Part shown: one piece after another, positions 34,801-44,400 of the stretch
Layout: every line of letters begins with the position of its first letter
How positions within the stretch are numbered: the stretch's first letter is position 1
DNA from: Bacteroidaceae bacterium
GTDB lineage: Bacteria > Bacteroidota > Bacteroidia > Bacteroidales > Bacteroidaceae
DNA: 50,467 nucleotides
Direction: 5' to 3'
Assembly (NCBI GenBank): GCA_017651315.1
Contig: JAGCDE010000054.1
Span: 1 to 50,467, forward strand
The notes under the pieces: model-generated
Told to the model about the DNA's origin: nothing
Databases searched by the model: none
The model's input: the letters and a program-made list of their open reading frames with translations, nothing else
Translations under genes and position numbers: made by a program

Positions 34801-36266
34801 ATCAGCACCGACACGACATCCCCGGCTCCTAATCCCTTACTGGCGATATAGCCTGAAATGCGGTCACTCAACCCATCTGCCTCCTGATAGGTATAGACAC
34901 GGTCCTTGAACACCACAGCCACGGCATCGGGCGTGGCATTCACCTGACGGCGGAACAACGACACGATGGTCTGTGCCGTGTCATAGTCCACATCGGTCCG
35001 GTTGAAACTGTCAAGCATCTCCACCTGCCCGGCTGTGGCTATACTAATGTCACGCAGGTACTCCTGTGTGAGGAATCCCTCGACAACGGCCTCATAGCTC
35101 TCAAGATACTGTGCAATCAGTTCCCTGGAATACTCGTTGGAGTTGTATTCCGCCTTGACATGATACTTGCCGTTCAGGATAAAGGCCTTGAGATATAGCG
35201 ATGCTTCCAAAGTGCTGTTGCACAGACGTATGGTCTTCATGGGCTTGCCGCACAACTGCTCGTCGGAAAACATGAGTCCGTGCCATGCGAACATCGAGTT
35301 GGACTGAAGCCCCAACTCGTTCACTACTTCACCGAAGGAAAAGACATCATGCTTCCGGCAACCGCTCATCTGATCCTGGCCTGCCTTGAGATAATCAAGA
35401 ACGGTGGTGTCATTGCCAAACCTGGCATATACGGGAATCGTCTTTACCGTCATACCCACAGAGTGCAGGAACCGCTTGTCAGTACGGCCATTATATATGG
35501 TGGTGAAGTAAGATTCCTGCTCGTTGTTGTATCTGGCCAGAAGGAAAGAGTAGGCAGTGGTGAAGAAATTGCTCTTGAAAATGCCTTTCCCCTTGCAGAA
35601 CTCATCGACACGGGCCATGTCTATGCCCAAGGTACGCACCATCGAGTCCTCGGAATGTTCGGGAATCTCCAGGTCAGGCGTGAGCTGAGTGAAGCAGTCG
35701 CCGCAGTCAAAGTTACGGGCGTACCACTGCCGGCCTTCCTCGAGTGCCGCAGTCTTGCGCAGCTCTGCTTCGGCTATTGCCACTTCCGCCATAGTGAGCT
35801 GCTCGGGAGCCAGTTCTCCGCCGTTGTAGGCAGTCTCCAGGTCGGACAGCATCACCTTCAGTGTAGTGCCGTCACCAATGATATGGTGGATGTCAAGGAA
35901 AAACCAGTAGTGTTCCCGGTCTTTCAGCAGCCTGATATGGAACAGGCGGTCCCCGTAGATATTGAACGGAACTATCAGCAGCTTCTTCACTGCCTCTATG
36001 TCATCGGCAGGCTCCACACCGAGTGAGAATGTCTCGCTCAGATCAATGGTCTGAAGGGGGTCGCCGTTCTCATCGAGCCTGATGCGGGTGAACAGGGTAG
36101 GGTGAGCATTCACGGCCGCCTCAATGGCACGGCAAAGCCTTTCGCCGTCAAGGGAGCCGTCCAGCATATAGAGATAAGGCAGGTTATAGCAAGGTTCGCC
36201 GATATGGCCTACACACTCCACGTATAGACCGTACTGAACCTTGGTTAATGGTGCTGATGTAATCAT
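28896..36266 (-). CDS. Two-module NRPS with terminal reductase (C-A-T-C-A-T-R)
   Basis: A 2456-residue nonribosomal peptide synthetase. Domains: C1 (about 1-430, HHIIGDG at ~127), A1 (440-930, YTSGSTGVPKG at ~580, YNGYGPTE at ~710), T1 (carrier Ser965 in AGLTSITAIKL), C2 (1070-1500, HHLVFDG at ~1174), A2 (1510-2000, YTSGSTGRPKG at ~1625, NCYGPTE at ~1768), T2 (Ser2018 in LGGTSLVV), and R (2085-2456, GATGFLG at ~2105, Tyr2254 and Lys2258 in YIHSK). All catalytic motifs are intact. The reductase should release the chain with NAD(P)H as aldehyde or alcohol. An intact C domain at the front implies an acylated first residue. Related two-module reductase NRPSs from gut bacteria give peptide aldehydes that inhibit proteases or close to pyrazinones. 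No epimerase, thioesterase or Sfp-type activator gene is present here. Confidence 0.95.
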   Translation of the reverse strand: MITSAPLTKVQYGLYVECVGHIGEPCYNLPYLYMLDGSLDGERLCRAIEAAVNAHPTLFTRIRLDENGDPLQTIDLSETFSLGVEPADDIEAVKKLLIVPFNIYGDRLFHIRLLKDREHYWFFLDIHHIIGDGTTLKVMLSDLETAYNGGELAPEQLTMAEVAIAEAELRKTAALEEGRQWYARNFDCGDCFTQLTPDLEIPEHSEDSMVRTLGIDMARVDEFCKGKGIFKSNFFTTAYSFLLARYNNEQESYFTTIYNGRTDKRFLHSVGMTVKTIPVYARFGNDTTVLDYLKAGQDQMSGCRKHDVFSFGEVVNELGLQSNSMFAWHGLMFSDEQLCGKPMKTIRLCNSTLEASLYLKAFILNGKYHVKAEYNSNEYSRELIAQYLESYEAVVEGFLTQEYLRDISIATAGQVEMLDSFNRTDVDYDTAQTIVSLFRRQVNATPDAVAVVFKDRVYTYQEADGLSDRISGYIASKGLGAGDVVSVLIPRCEWMAIASLGVLKAGCAYQPLDPTYPKERLNFMMQDAGAKLLIADEELCSIVDEYHGDVLLTRDLKQLPMPGTLPEGPDPDSLFILLYTSGSTGVPKGCRLTHGNLVCFCHWYQRYFDLQPEHNVAAYASYGFDACMMDLYPALTCGATVHIIPEELRLDLVSLNGYFEANHITHSFMTTQVGYQFATSIENHSLLHLSTGGEKLASLAPPKGYRFYNGYGPTECTVFTTIYPTEKKMKEIPIGKPLDNVRLYVVDGQGHRLPAGASGELWVSGPQVSQGYLNRPEKTAEVYISNPFTDDRKYQRVYRSGDIVRYLPDGNIQFIGRRDGQVKIRGFRIELKEVEAVIREFPGIKDATVQAFDEEGGAGKFIAAYIVSDNETDIEALNNFILDRKPPYMVPAVTMQIDRIPLNQNQKVNRKALPRPEKKSPQKGEGGVNAPMNVLEEELFRIIADIVNNHDFDITTVLGYAGLTSITAIKLAVQIQKRFNVTLDARSLSKTATLQSIENEILKGLLDQGPGDNPDTSNVHSGSRSINPAAKDTSGLPDDSRLKTVPLSYAQTGVYFECIKNPTSTLYNIPYLLHFPQGTDVGRLADAVEKVVMSHPGLSVHFATQDNSIVQTTDDCVTISFRDGAGGIISEMTDGQLASYKNDFVRPFNLQKAPLYRFEIVKTESGVHLLMDIHHLVFDGGSADLFIRQICSALEGHGIEKESYTYLDFVADQQSARETGEFLEARQFFAEKLKTCEGASEIPADLHKKDLSVQGFIGESVCMPDFDKATDFCRRHGITPAHLFLAATAYVVSRYTNNREVYLCTVSSGRSNLKIADTVGMFVNTLALGIDIDDVSVTGFLQKASDTFEQTLRHEDYPFARIASDYGFRPSVAYAYQVGVLSEYSTGGKAVGHELLELNTPKFKINIKIESRGVVVQYDDSLYSARLGRALAESIVTVSNLMMERPDGKVRQLSIVSPGQEEELNHIRQTATGDAPFRFFHDCICHFAKTDPGHEALVAIDGTFTYRQMDEITARIASELRRRGVKERDRIALLLPRTSRLILSLFGVMRSGAAYIPCDPGYPADRIRLILEDSEANFIITTADRMDSLPSGKAIDVEDLIGSGLPAERFQLSITPDDLAYLIYTSGSTGRPKGVMLRHEGICNYLYGHPANVFANAVMTDARRMLSVTTISFDAALQDIGMAFYNGKTLVLATEEQANNPIELARLIDSQHINMVSGTPSRWQTWLTSEEFCKAISHVDICRAGGEKFPDQLLALMRGITKARIFNCYGPTEITVASNNAELTHATQVTVGRPQLNVKEFIVDPDGNELPVGVVGELYIGGRGVARGYNNLEEKTRESFIDYCPVRDDKSTQIRIYRSGDYAKWLPDGNVVILGRTDHQIKLRGLRIEPGEIENVMLKVEGMKKVVIIIRKINDKEHLCAYYTADREIAPDALKAEISKSLTQYMVPTAYLQLKAMPMTPNGKTDVKALPDPQIAITSAYTAPANGTERKFCEIFADILQMDKVGATDNFFELGGTSLVVTRIIIEADKAGMHVAYGDVFANPTPRLLASLITGTEVKDDALRDDEVEGYDYTGIDALLKRNTLDNFRKGERQSIGNVLLTGATGFLGIHILKELIDSDAPNIYCLIRGKDGNDALKRLKTMLFYYFDNTYEELFGKRLHIIPGDVTKEISVDGRIDTVFNCAAVVKHFSEGSGIEDVNVGGARHCVDFCIRTGARLVHVSTASTRGLWAGKEQGDVFTEQRLYMGQYLGNKYIHSKFMAERIILEAVARHGLNAKIMRVGNLSARSTDGEFQVNFGTNSSMGRIKVYNMIGCCPYSLRDMRVEFSPVNEVSRAIILLATTPQECTVFHPYNIHMQLLGDVLSALSTVGNGIRFVEQEEFRQAMDKAAADPQNAKIMASLLAYKDMAHGHITTEVSRDNEYTTQVLYRLGFAFSPTSWDYIERMLTAINGLGFFD

Positions 36267-36284
36267 GTCAATTCTGTTTTTGTT

Positions 36285-37643
36285 TTACCATTTTTCAATA
36301 AAAAGTTGAGGCGAGATAACCAGCGAGAACCAACCCCAGTTGGCGCGCTTGTCACCGGTGGCCTGCTTGAGGCGGTCCATCGTTTCCGTGCCTGACATCT
36401 GGGTGTAGCCAGCCATGATGGAAATGTTGTCAGTAAACCGGTAACTGGCCTGCAGGTCTATATCGTGCCCTAATGTGCGGCCAAGCTTATCCAGATCCGT
36501 AGCCACAGCCAGATAGTGGTAGGAAACGCCACAGGAAAGCTTGGCTACAGGCTTGCAGTTTACACCGATGAAGGCGTTCTGCAGTCCAGGGGTGAAGCCG
36601 TTGATATAGGCACTTTCATAGAAATAGTCCATCAAACCGTAGAACTTCGTGCGTGAACCATATACGGGAGTGAAGCCGCGCAACAGGTCGTGCCTTACCA
36701 TGCCGAGGGCTCCAGGCCTGATTACAGGCACATAGTCATCGCCGCTAAGGTAATCATAACCTAACTCGAAACTGTAGCGGTCAGAAGGCTTGACGGTGAG
36801 CTTCGCGCTGGCCATCCAGGCATCGATCTTTACCGGCATGTTGTAATTGTTCACCTGGCTTCCACTCTGCCGGTAGTAGGATCCTTCGAGAGTAAGGAAT
36901 CCGGGATGATAATTCATGTAACCGCCAAACGTCCGGTGGTATTTGGTACAGGGCGGATTGTACACGTCATCAGGTTCACCTGCCTGCATACCGATGTTCA
37001 TGCACAGGGCTGAGAAACCTAACGGGAATTCCGGAAAACCGAAGTGGTACCAGAACGTCTGCATGGTCTTGTAGTACTGCGCACCGTTTACATAATATGT
37101 ACCTGACAGGATATTCGACGCATTCTGGTTGTAGGCCAGAATGGCATGGAGCTTGTGACCGTGACCTTCATAGCCCAACCGCAGGATGTCGTGTGACAGG
37201 GCGGCAGTTGCAAAGTCGTTGGTGCCTATGATGCGCTCGTCATCGTATGCCAACGCCACACGGCCCATTTGTGCGAAAAACCCGTGACCGGCATTCACCT
37301 TAGCCCAGCCTTCGTACAGGCCAAGGGACTGGTTGCCTTTCATGCCCCAAACGGCACTGTTCTGGATCACCGCACGGGTCTCGATAGTGGAGTTCCGGTA
37401 GTTTACTGTCAGACGTGTACGCCCGAAGAGGAAGTTGGCCCTGCTGTCCACCGTTTCATTCTCGTTTGCGGGACGCGGCAATCCTCCGCCACGCACTTCC
37501 CCGTGGGTCATGAACTGCATCCCTATGCTCAGTTCGTTTGCGCCCGCAGGCTCCGGCTGCCTGCTCCCAGTGGCCTGTCCGTAAGTTGCCGCTGTCAAGA
37601 ACAGGCCAAGAGCCATGCAAAATAAGAATCTGTTTTGTCTCAT
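36285..37643 (-). CDS. Outer-membrane beta-barrel (porin/alginate-export-like) in NRPS operon
   Basis: A 452-residue protein with a signal peptide (MRQNRFLFCMALGLFLTAAT) and alternating hydrophobic strands throughout, ending in IEKW with a C-terminal aromatic residue, as outer-membrane barrels do. Segments such as FLFGRTRLTVNYRNSTIETR, GLYEGWAKVNAGHGFFAQMG and VALAYDDERIIGTNDF resemble the alginate-export-type porin family of Bacteroidetes. It lies between a lipoprotein gene (3 bases upstream) and the NRPS (18 bases downstream). An attractive role is passage of the NRPS product or of the large surface protein's ligand through the outer membrane, but this is inference from position. Confidence 0.8.
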   Translation of the reverse strand: MRQNRFLFCMALGLFLTAATYGQATGSRQPEPAGANELSIGMQFMTHGEVRGGGLPRPANENETVDSRANFLFGRTRLTVNYRNSTIETRAVIQNSAVWGMKGNQSLGLYEGWAKVNAGHGFFAQMGRVALAYDDERIIGTNDFATAALSHDILRLGYEGHGHKLHAILAYNQNASNILSGTYYVNGAQYYKTMQTFWYHFGFPEFPLGFSALCMNIGMQAGEPDDVYNPPCTKYHRTFGGYMNYHPGFLTLEGSYYRQSGSQVNNYNMPVKIDAWMASAKLTVKPSDRYSFELGYDYLSGDDYVPVIRPGALGMVRHDLLRGFTPVYGSRTKFYGLMDYFYESAYINGFTPGLQNAFIGVNCKPVAKLSCGVSYHYLAVATDLDKLGRTLGHDIDLQASYRFTDNISIMAGYTQMSGTETMDRLKQATGDKRANWGWFSLVISPQLFIEKW

Positions 37644-37646
37644 CTC

Positions 37647-38411
37647 CTAGAACTCAAGATTATAGGTCAGTTCACCTTTAGTTAACATGAATGTCCTGTC
37701 CAGGGTATATACGCCTCCCTTGTCAACACTGTAGTAGCGGACCTGCATGGTCTCGCCCTCCTGCTTTCCATATACCGTGAAAGACTGGCCATAAAGGCCC
37801 ATGCCGCGGCATTCATCGCCTGAGAACACTGCCACCATGTCATCGACTGTCACGTTGAAAGGCATTGTCGCGGGCATCTTAACAGTCAGCTCGCATTGTG
37901 CCGGATACTTGGAGCTCCCGCTCAGCAGCGGCGGCACGAAGTCAATGTCAAAGCCGTACGTGTAACCCGACGCGAAGTTGTTCCTGCCCAGTATGGAGAA
38001 TACCTGGTGCAGCCGGGCGCTATAGTAGCTCAGGGTCAGGAACAACTCTGTGGTGGAGCTGTTGCCGCGTATCTTCAGAAGGAAATAGACACCTCCGTCA
38101 TCGCTCACGTTGCGGACATCGGACAGGGCACGGCACTCGTCTCCGATGAACACCGCCATGAGGTCATCGTCCGATGACAGGGCGGCCAGCTCATCCTCAA
38201 GGCGCAGCCTGATGAACACCGAGCTCTCGAACTGTGACGGGTCGGGGGCGGTCCATGCCGGAACGCCCTCGTCCGAGGTCAAATCGACTTGCCAGTCCGG
38301 TCTCACCGATACGGCGAACGTGCTGGACGTTTCCTCCTTCTCGTCATGCCTGCAACCCCACGCGAGCACGAGGGCTGCCGCTATCATCATTGTATTTAAA
38401 AGCGTTTTCAT
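37647..38411 (-). CDS. Lipoprotein with two 'GDECR' domains, coupled to the giant protein
   Basis: A 254-residue lipoprotein (lipobox LAWGC, Cys20). It has two copies of a ~90-residue beta-rich domain: the first contains DDLMAVFIGDECRA (residues 82-95), the second DDMVAVFSGDECRG (190-203). The same domain occurs at least twice in the 3292-residue protein encoded just upstream (see there). The start codon overlaps the stop of that gene (ATGA), so the two are translated together. This suggests a membrane-anchored partner or cap for the giant protein. No known function for the domain. Confidence 0.75.
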   Translation of the reverse strand: MKTLLNTMMIAAALVLAWGCRHDEKEETSSTFAVSVRPDWQVDLTSDEGVPAWTAPDPSQFESSVFIRLRLEDELAALSSDDDLMAVFIGDECRALSDVRNVSDDGGVYFLLKIRGNSSTTELFLTLSYYSARLHQVFSILGRNNFASGYTYGFDIDFVPPLLSGSSKYPAQCELTVKMPATMPFNVTVDDMVAVFSGDECRGMGLYGQSFTVYGKQEGETMQVRYYSVDKGGVYTLDRTFMLTKGELTYNLEF

Positions 38412-41400
38412 CTTACCACCTGTTTTTTACCGTTATGAATATAGACACCGCTCTCAACCGGCTTGCCCTGAAGCTTTATGCCATGCAGAGTGTACCAGCC
38501 GTCATCCCACAGACCGTCGGTCTTGGAGAACACGATGTCGGTAGGCTCTGCAGGTGAACCGCTTATGGCATCCGCACTGTATGTCATGAACTCCCATGCA
38601 GTAGCTATCACCTCACCGTCGCGCTCAATGGCAAGCGTGACAGGTGTCTCGCGGTCACCGCTTATGCTCAGGAAGAACAGGGTGGAGGGCTCTGCCTCCT
38701 TTCCCTTGAACTCCAGGGCTGTTGCCTCACCGCACACGTCGCCGTCACTGTAGGCCACCAGGCGGTCCCCGTCCTCAAGCTCTATGCCCTTGACCGTTGC
38801 CACCATGGTCATTGTCGTGCCTCTCTGGACTGCGCGTGGCGGGGCATCCTTGGCGCCGTCAATGAACGTGGCACCAGGCTCATAGTACGGATAGCGGAAC
38901 TTCACTGTGGTGGAGCCGTTGCGTTTGAGCATATAGCCTTCGCCGGGCTTGAGGTACTTGAGCGAACCCGTCCATTCACGGGTGCCGTTGGCTCCCTCGG
39001 TGAACATGGCGAACTCGTTCTGGCTCTTGATAAGGTCACCGTCGCTGGCGTTGCTCCAGTAGTCGGCAAGCGCGGTAGCTATGGGCAGGTTCACCATCGG
39101 AGTGTAGCCAATGCCGTTCCAACCCTTCTTCAGGGTGATGGTACGGTCGGCCTCATCCGTCAGGGACGATCCCGTTATCTCCACATCGAACGACCTGCCC
39201 ACCTTGACGCGGTAGCATTCCGACGGCAGGATGGCATATTCCTCCGACATCTTGCTGTTGGTCTCCCAATGGCCGTTGCCAGTGAAAGTTATGGTCACGT
39301 CATCATTGTCGTTGGTCAGTATGTCGCCCTTCTTCCATGGGATGATGGAGTATCCTGCGGTTTTAAGCAGATTCCGGACATAATCGTTATAGACATTGAA
39401 CGATATCCAGTTCCATCCCTTCTCGAAGTGTATCTTCTGGACATACTCGTTATAGGCCTGCAGGACGAGCGGCTCCTTCACGGTACCGACTATATCCTGG
39501 TCGCTGAAATACACACTCTCAGTGGTCTGGAGCGTCATGGTCTTGCCCGAAGAATAGTGCCACAGCCTGAAATGCAGCGAAGGATGAATATTCGATGCAA
39601 GGCTGTCATAGACGGTCAGATAGGCCAATGCCTGTCCTAACTGCTCGTTGTAGTCGATATGGGCGCTCCCACGGCATTCACCGTTGCTGTCAAACGCCGC
39701 CACGATGTCGTGTGTGTCAGTGACTATGTCATTGCCTATCAGCACTTGCGCCACGACACTCATCGAGTACCGCTTCATGGACGGGCTGACTTTCCATTCC
39801 GGCTCCTCGCCCTTGACGGTCAGGTTCATCGCCACCGGTTCGGACAGCCCGTCCTCCGAAGTCAGGTAAATCAGCTCGTCGTATGTACCCACGTTCAGGT
39901 CCTCACTGACATAGAAGGTGACCTGCTGCTCCTCCAACGGCTCGATTATGTCACTCCACTTGCTCACAGTCATCCATTGCGGCAGGTTATCAATCGTATA
40001 TGTATGCGGCGTTCCGCTCTCATTCACTATGCGCAGTGTGAATTCGCCCCTCTCGCCGGCGGAAAGCTCCTGGTGAAGGGTCTTGTCGCTCCAGCGAAGC
40101 GGGTTACGGTCCACAAAGAAGCTTACGGTGAAAGGCGATGCCATGTAGTTGCCGTTCAGGTCAGGTATGTCGGTCAGCGTCACATATACATTGCGCTTGT
40201 TGATGCGTGAGTCCGCCTCGTTGATGTTCAGCATAATCTGGTTGTCACGGCCCACAAAGTTGAAATTGAGGTTACGCAGCTCCCTGAACATCTGTACCGG
40301 AGCACCCATATCCGTGTCTATCAGAGCCATGATATCCCCGACAGGATCCGCGAATACGGTGTCGCGTCGTTCCGTCTCCTTGCCGTCCATGTCAAGCGGT
40401 ATCACGTTGCTCAGGGCGAACGGGGTCAGCACCATCTGGTTCTGCGCGTCACGCTCCTGCCTGCTGAAACTCATGTAGGTTATCAACCCCTTCTCAGTGC
40501 CTATCGGCGACTTCACGGAATACCGCTTGATGAGGCTCAGCGGCAGGGCCTGCCCGAACAGGCAGAGCTCGTCGATGTTACCGGTCAGGGCATTTGCCTG
40601 ATGCTTGACATCGGCTCCCGAAGCCCCGTCCACATAATATACCATGTTGCCTATGAAGAAGTCATCGCCTGTCATTCCGCCTAATGTGTCGGTGCGGAAT
40701 GTCTGCCGCAGTGTACGGTCAATATAGATGTTAGCCGTGTTGTGCGCCCGGTTCACAGTCATGGCGTAGTGGTGCCATGTATCATCGCTGTAGTCACCCG
40801 GAATGACCAGCTCCATCCCGTTAGAGCGGTATTTGAGCGATGCCCCCTCGAAACCTATGAAGAACTTCCCGGCCGCATCCACATCGGTGCTGTAACCTGC
40901 ACCGTTGCTTATCAGCGCGCCACGTCCGACGGCATCGGTCTTGAACCAGAACATGAGGGTGTAGTCACTCTCCGCCGAGCGGCTGAACCGCTCAGGCCTC
41001 AGCTTCAGGCCATTGACCTGCACACCGTCAATCTCCTTGCTGAGGCTGCCGTCCAAGTGCAGCGATAATCCCTGTGGCAGTGACCATGTGGCTCCTGTCA
41101 GGGCGAGGTGAGCGCCTTGGGCCATGTCCATTGCCATATCCCCCTCGCCGTCGTTCATCGGGTAGTAGTCCGAAAGCCCCATCTCGTAGCCGGTCAGGGT
41201 GCGGTTGGCGTACAGGTCCAGAAGCGTCTGGTCCATGGCGCGGTTCCAGATACGTGCCTCCAACATGCGGCCTGAGTAGTGACGGCGTTTGCTTATGTCG
41301 CTCTCGTCGGTGGCGCCGAATATAAGCTGCCCGTAGCCGCTGTAGCTTATGCTGTCCTTAGAGCCTATCAACGAGTTGTTGTAGAGCCGCAACTGCCTCC

Positions 41401-44400
41401 TCTCATGGTCAATCACCATTGCCACATGCTGGAAGCCGTCATTGCCGATCGGCTTGGAGCTCGTGCATTCGGCATTACCTACAATCGCCTTCAGCTTGAG
41501 GTCCTTTGTCAGCCACAGCTGGAGAATGTTGCCGTCGGCGTCGTGCGAGAATATCGGCATGTCCTTGCCGGTATCGTCAGGCTTTATCATCAGTTCTATA
41601 GTCACGCTCTTGTCGGTGTAGTTGCGGCGGGCGTCGCTCTCGGCAAATCCCGTGCCGCTGAAGAGCAGTGACGGCTCGGCGGCCAGGCCGGTCTCATTGG
41701 TCTCGCCCACGACCTCGAAGTTAGTCACCTTGCTCAGATAGTTGTACTCCACATTCTCCGAGAAGCTGAAGGTGATGTCATCGCCGGCACCCAGGATGCC
41801 GTTCCTCGGCGCGGCCTGGCCGAACAGCTGCGGACGGCGTGTATCCTTGATTCCGCCCAGCACCTTCGACGCATTGGTCAGGTACTCGTTGCCGTTCCTC
41901 GTGAACAGGACCGCGCGCAGGTCGTAAGCCTTCTCCATCTCGAAGCCCTCACCGTAGAAACGGGTGCTGATGTAACCGTTCCCGGGTATCATCTCCTTGG
42001 TACCGGAAGCCAGCTTGTAGAGCGAGTCATTGGCATAGAAGGAGCACAGGTTGGTCCAGTAGTCGTCACCGCGCGTGGATTCCTTGTACTGGAACTCTAT
42101 GTGGTCAAAGTTCTTCTGGTTCTTGTCATAGCCGCTTATCACCACCGGCATGAAGTAGCCCCGGCTGTCCTGTGCGGCATCCGTGTTCATGATCCACTTG
42201 TCACCAGGGGTGGAGATGGTCACAGGACCGGCCGTATGCAGGTAATGCACCGACAAGGCCACCTGTTGCACAGTGTTGAAGTCATTGAGCGATGCAAGGT
42301 TGACATGCAGGTCCTCATAGTCGAAGTCCTCGCTCGCATAGACCTCAAGCGTCTTCTCTGTCACCTTCCCGGGCACGATCATCACGGTACGGGCATCGCC
42401 GGTCAGAGGCATACCGTCTATGAGCAGCTTGGCACCCTTCGGGTTTGAACTCTCATCCAGATAGATTCCGTAATAGTTATATGTTCCTTCAGGCTGCTCG
42501 CTCTCGTTGGCCAAGTATAGCTTGAAGCGTGCCGGCTCGCCATACGGCACTCCGCTCACGCTCTGCTTGTCAACGGTGATGACCGGGTTCTCTATCTTCT
42601 TGGTCCGCTCGTCAAGCACCGTACCGGGCTTATAGACTATTGTCTTGCGCTCACCCTCCCACGGACGGCATGTGGCACCGCCACGGGTACGATACACAAA
42701 ACTCCGGGCATACTGGAAATCATCGGAATCGGCGTGGCGTCCAAGATAGAGGCTGTCTAAGCCTACCTGTTGCATGTAATTCCAGTTAACGAATATATTC
42801 ATGGCATCGTCCGATTTGAGCTCACTGTTGTCGGTCTTGGTCTTGACACGATACACATCGAAGTCCAAATGGCTCTTGTTGTCCATCCTTATGCTGAAGC
42901 TCTCCATACGGTTGTACTGGCTCGATTCGGTATGCCTTGGCGTGACATTGTAACTGATTACGGGAGTAACCTTTATCCCGAAGTGCCATCCGGGTAAATC
43001 AATGGTCGTATTGTTGGATTGCTCTTTGTCAACTACATCTGAACTGCTTGGTCCGTTATTGAATGATTTGCTGAGGATACTGGTTAAGCCACTGGCGGCA
43101 GGTCCGAAAAGTCCTGCCATCCATCCGAATGCTGTTGCAGTATTACCAGGATCATCGTCATCAAAGTATTGGTCTGTCAGTGCAGAGATACCTAACGGCC
43201 ATATTGTGGTCGTACTGGAGGAATAGTCACTCGTGAAGTTTTCACTGTATGAGGTTGCGGCCCCGCCGTCAATATCGAAATTCCTGACAAGCTCCTTGGC
43301 TTCCAGTTTCTCCTTCTCATTCTGCCCTATGAATCCCGTCCAGGCTACGATGCTCTGACACAGTTCGTTGATCCTGTCCGGTGTTCGTTTAATATCATCC
43401 TTTGAGAATGTTGAAGGGTAGATAATTTCATAATAATCCTTGGCCTTGTCTGAGTCCTTGAATCCTACATCATTGATATCGGCAGTAAGCCTATAGACAG
43501 GTTGCTTAGTGGCATCGGCCTGTGCCTGTGCGGCTGCCTTGTCGCCGGTGAACAGCATGCTCATGCACTGTTCAGCAAGTTCAGGCAGTAACTGCTTCAC
43601 GATATACTGCTGGGAGTGGTTGAATACGGATGTGACTGTGTCACCGAAAGCCACCACTTCATCGCGAACTAAATGCATGATCTGGCCGTTGTAATTGCCT
43701 TGGGCTATCTCCACCATCCGGCCGGCTTCCACCTGTCCCTGTACTTGCCGGTACATGGAGTCGGGTATAGCGCGTACGGCAACGGCAGGCTTGGCGAAAA
43801 TATTGTGTTCCATGCCGATATAGACATCGGCATCAGCTCCCACCATTGTGGAACCGCTGCTTGTGGATATGTCTTCATTCGCGGTTATAGTGTAGTTGAA
43901 TGCACGTTCACCGCTGCCGGAGAAGACAATATCAAGTGAAAAATTGAAATTGGTTCCTGACTGATGATTAAAACCGGTGACCACGCCAACACCCATACCT
44001 GCAAACGCACCGTTGAACATAGAGAATCCGGTACCGATGGAGAAGTCAAGTTTGGCACCGGCAGCCCAAGAGAGATCCATCTTATAGGCATACTTAAGCG
44101 TGGAACCCTTCTTGATTGTGGCCGATGAACCGCCGCCTGGCGGGTCACGCAGGATATCCACAAGCAACGGCCGCTTTACGCTCAGTATGTCCTTAGCGCC
44201 ATCCTTGGCTTTTACTGACAGCACGTAGGCGCGGAGAGGTTCTGCCTCATGCTTGACACCGTCCATCTCAAGGGTCCATGTCACGTTGCGCAGAGCCTGC
44301 TCGCCGGTAAGGGAGTAGGGGGTCTGTCCGGCTGTCAGATAGTATTGCGCCTCGCCGTTCCCGTCAAGCTGCACTTCGTCGCGATGGGTGGTGCTGACCA

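Noticed and set aside
39659-40210. 183-codon frame antisense to the giant protein
   Set aside because: Long genes in this composition produce many antisense open frames; the sense frame is continuous over 3292 codons.
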